Source: Gordonia polyisoprenivorans NBRC 16320 = JCM 10675 (GTDB lineage Bacteria; Actinomycetota; Actinomycetes; Mycobacteriales; Mycobacteriaceae). Taken from it: DNA of 64,000 nucleotides. Shown piece after piece: positions 62,079 to 64,000 of the stretch (position 1 is its first letter; each line of letters opens with the position of its first letter). The notes below the pieces were generated by a model that worked only from the letters and a program-made list of their open reading frames with translations, did not search any database and was not told the DNA's origin. The stretch is from the NCBI RefSeq assembly GCF_000241325.1, contig NZ_BAEI01000097.1:1-64000 (forward strand), in the 5' to 3' direction. The position numbers were made by a program, and so were the translations under genes.

Positions 62079-63721
62079 GACCGGCCTCCCTCCTCGATCA
62101 CGCCCGGTAGCCGGGCCACGAATACCGCACCGCCGCGCCCGGTTCCGCCCGGCTCGGCAATGGTCACGTCACCGCCGATTCGCCGCGCGAGTTGCCGGAC
62201 GATCGACATGCCCATCCCGCGGCCGCCGGGGACGGCCGGGTCGGTCTTGGTGGTGACGCCCTCGGTGAAGACCTCCGCCGGGTCGTCGAAGGCGATACCG
62301 GGTCCCGAATCGGCCACCGTCACCAACAGTGTCGCGTATGTCGTGCCGTCCTCGGCGTCCGTGCCCGGGTCGGTCAGCAGTTCCACCTCCACCTCGGCAT
62401 CGGCGCTGTCGGCCGCGGCGTCGATGGCGTTGTCGACGAGGTTGCCGACCACCGCGGTCACCGTGACCGCATCGGTGAGCGCGCCCGCGACCCACGTCTG
62501 GGGTCCGAGGCGCAGCGTCACACCCCGCTCGCGCGCGTGGCTGGCCTTGGCCTCGAGGAAAGCCTGCAGGTGCGGTTCGTCGACGTTCTCGATGCCGTCG
62601 ACGGTGCGGGCGTGTGGTCCGGTGAGGTCGTCGAGGTAGGCGCGCGCCTCGTCGACGTTGTTGTGCCGCAGCAATCCCGCGAGGACGTGCATGCGGTTGG
62701 CGGTCTCGTGGCGTTGCGCGCGCAGGGCCACGCTCATCGCGCGTACGGCGTCGACCTCGCGGGTGAGTTCCTCGACGTCGGTGCGATCCACCACTGACAG
62801 CACCATGCCCAGGTCACGTCCGTCGGCGGTGACCCGATGGGACGACACGAGCACGATCCGATCCCCGACGGTGGCCGCCACCGGCTCGGGCGTCGGCGTC
62901 TCGACCACACCGCGCACCCGGGGCGTCAGGCCGAGCGCGTCGACGGAGGCTCCGACCGACGCGGAGACCTCCAGCAGTCGGCGGGCGCGTTCGTTGGCGA
63001 CCCGCAGCACGTTCGCGCTGTCGACGGCGAGGACTCCGTCATCGAGCGAGTGCAGCACGGCCCGTTGCTCACGCACGAGTTCGGCGAGGTCGTCGGGCTC
63101 CAGTCCGAGGGTCAGGCGCCGCCATCGGCGGGCCAGCAGCACCGACCCCACCGCACCGACGGCGAGGGCCACGAGCGCGATGAGCCCGGTGGCGAGGATG
63201 TCGCGGCGGGTGTCGCGGGTGAGTTTCTGCGTCGAGACGCCGACACTGACCAGGCCGATCGGACGGGTGAGCCCGGGTTGGAGGATGGGCACCTTTGCGC
63301 GGACCGAGTCGCCGAGTGTTCCCCGGTCGGTGGTGATGTCGATCTGGCCGGCCAGCGCCCGGGACGGATCGGTGGAGACGTGCACGCCGACCTCGTCGAT
63401 GTCGGGGTGGGCCAACCGGATTCCGTCGGCATTGGCGATGACCACGAAGAGCGCACCGGTACTGCGGGCCACGGCGGTCGCCTGGCGTTGCAGGGACGAG
63501 TTCACGAGTTCGGCTCGGTCGAGGTCGGTGCCCTGATGTGCGGCGACGGAGGCGACGACGTCGGGATCGTCGGCCATGGTCTGGGCGATGGCCAGGGCCC
63601 GTTGGGCGTACTCGTCGCGGACCCGGTCGTCGGATCCGTAGACCACGACGCCGAAACCCACGCCGAGGCTGACCGCGATGACGGCGAGTTGCAGGAGCAG
63701 TACCTGCGTTCGCAATCGCAT
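62075..63721 (-). CDS. CitA/DcuS-like sensor histidine kinase
   Basis: A 548-residue kinase. TM1 (about 6-28), an extracytosolic PDC/CACHE sensor (about 30-175) with DVVASVAAHQGTDLDRAELVNSS, TM2 (about 178-198), a PAS domain (about 215-320), phospho-acceptor His in LRAQRHETANRMHVLAGLL, and an HATPase domain with NLVDNAIDAAADSA and GRGMGMSIVRQLARRIGG. The extracytosolic domain of CitA proteins binds citrate-like acids. Transporter CitMHS is upstream on the same strand. Confidence 0.94.
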   Translation of the reverse strand: MRLRTQVLLLQLAVIAVSLGVGFGVVVYGSDDRVRDEYAQRALAIAQTMADDPDVVASVAAHQGTDLDRAELVNSSLQRQATAVARSTGALFVVIANADGIRLAHPDIDEVGVHVSTDPSRALAGQIDITTDRGTLGDSVRAKVPILQPGLTRPIGLVSVGVSTQKLTRDTRRDILATGLIALVALAVGAVGSVLLARRWRRLTLGLEPDDLAELVREQRAVLHSLDDGVLAVDSANVLRVANERARRLLEVSASVGASVDALGLTPRVRGVVETPTPEPVAATVGDRIVLVSSHRVTADGRDLGMVLSVVDRTDVEELTREVDAVRAMSVALRAQRHETANRMHVLAGLLRHNNVDEARAYLDDLTGPHARTVDGIENVDEPHLQAFLEAKASHARERGVTLRLGPQTWVAGALTDAVTVTAVVGNLVDNAIDAAADSADAEVEVELLTDPGTDAEDGTTYATLLVTVADSGPGIAFDDPAEVFTEGVTTKTDPAVPGGRGMGMSIVRQLARRIGGDVTIAEPGGTGRGGAVFVARLPGVIEEGGRS

Positions 63722-63796
63722 GCGGTCAGCCTAGGCGTGGGAGGTATCGGCCGACAGGGAGATCATCCTGTTTGCGGTGACCCGGTCGGGAACTCC

Positions 63797-64000
63797 TCAG
63801 AAGGGGATGGCGCCGAACAGGCAGCCGGCGAGGAGCATCACCAGCGAGACCACCGCCGCACGCCACAGCACCTTCTTGTGGTGATCGGCCAGTCCGACGC
63901 CGGCGAGCGCGACGAGCAGCAGGATCGCCGGAACCAGCGGGCTCTGCATGTGGAAGGTCTGACCGGTGATCGATGCGCGCGCCATCTCGGAGGGGTCGAT
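63797..64000 (-). CDS. CitMHS family metal-citrate transporter (C-terminal end)
   Basis: The last 67 residues, running in from the right edge and stopping at 63797. TGQTFHMQSPLVPAILLLVALAGVGLADHHKKVLW and a final membrane segment VVSLVMLLAGCLFGAIPF match the end of CitMHS proteins, which import citrate with Mg2+ or Ca2+. It lies 75 bases before the CitA-like kinase on the same strand, supporting citrate as the signal. The start is outside the window. Confidence 0.8.
   Translation of the reverse strand: MDPSEMARASITGQTFHMQSPLVPAILLLVALAGVGLADHHKKVLWRAAVVSLVMLLAGCLFGAIPF

Overview
The window looks like chromosomal DNA of a high-GC, mycolic-acid-containing actinobacterium, most likely Gordonia or a close relative. 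Evidence: strong third-position G/C bias, many GTG starts, four-base ATGA/GTGA overlaps, and a block from about 2.2 to 17.6 kb that matches in content the Mycobacterium tuberculosis segment Rv0046c-Rv0058 (ino1, padR, DUF5318, ponA, GT-C glycosyltransferase, rpsF, ssb, rpsR, rplI, dnaB). The genus is inference; no rRNA, tRNA or CRISPR array was seen.

Layout. (1) 0-2.1 kb is an IS21-type region: the end of istA, an intact istB, a frameshifted remnant of a second istB, an alpha/beta hydrolase gene, and a pair of repeats that look like an IS21 end lying just outside the dnaB stop. (2) 2.2-8.4 kb: dnaB with two inteins, a candidate DnaA-box cluster, a secreted protein, then the rpsF-ssb-rpsR-rplI operon. 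(3) 8.6-17.6 kb: envelope block with a VOC protein, two GT-C glycosyltransferases, an acetyltransferase, ponA, a DUF5318 zinc-ribbon protein, and a padR-ino1 pair for inositol phosphate synthesis. (4) 17.6-21.5 kb: accessory genes, including a frameshifted gene of unknown function next to a pRiA4b Orf3-like gene and an HNH-nuclease lipoprotein. (5) 21.7-27.2 kb: a PaaK-like adenylating enzyme translationally coupled to a ThiF/E1-like protein, followed by two divergent regulators with receiver-like domains that lack the phosphorylation site and share a perfect palindrome, then an acyl-CoA synthetase resembling FadD36. (6) 27.4-38.5 kb: a large ter stress island with TerD, TerC, three AIM24-like proteins and a six-gene overlapping operon (coiled-coil protein, citrate-lyase-like aldolase, PRTase, StiP, HAD phosphatase, double TerD). 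(7) 38.5-49.1 kb: an aromatic-type catabolic cluster whose two outer promoters carry nearly identical 28-bp operator candidates, probably for the adjacent TetR. (8) 49.1-54.3 kb: accessory genes, dispersed repeats, a TrpB2 and a frameshifted epimerase. (9) 54.5-64 kb: a NarL-type two-component system with an internally duplicated kinase, phosphoketolase, a MerR-HEAT regulator with a HEAT partner, and a CitAB-like system beside the end of a CitMHS transporter.

The least explained region is the PaaK-ThiF-dual regulator cluster. The strongest purely sequence-based regulatory observation is the operator pair bracketing the catabolic cluster. Two genes (near 18.57 kb and 53.18 kb) are each broken by a one-base frameshift; these may be real pseudogenes or sequencing errors.
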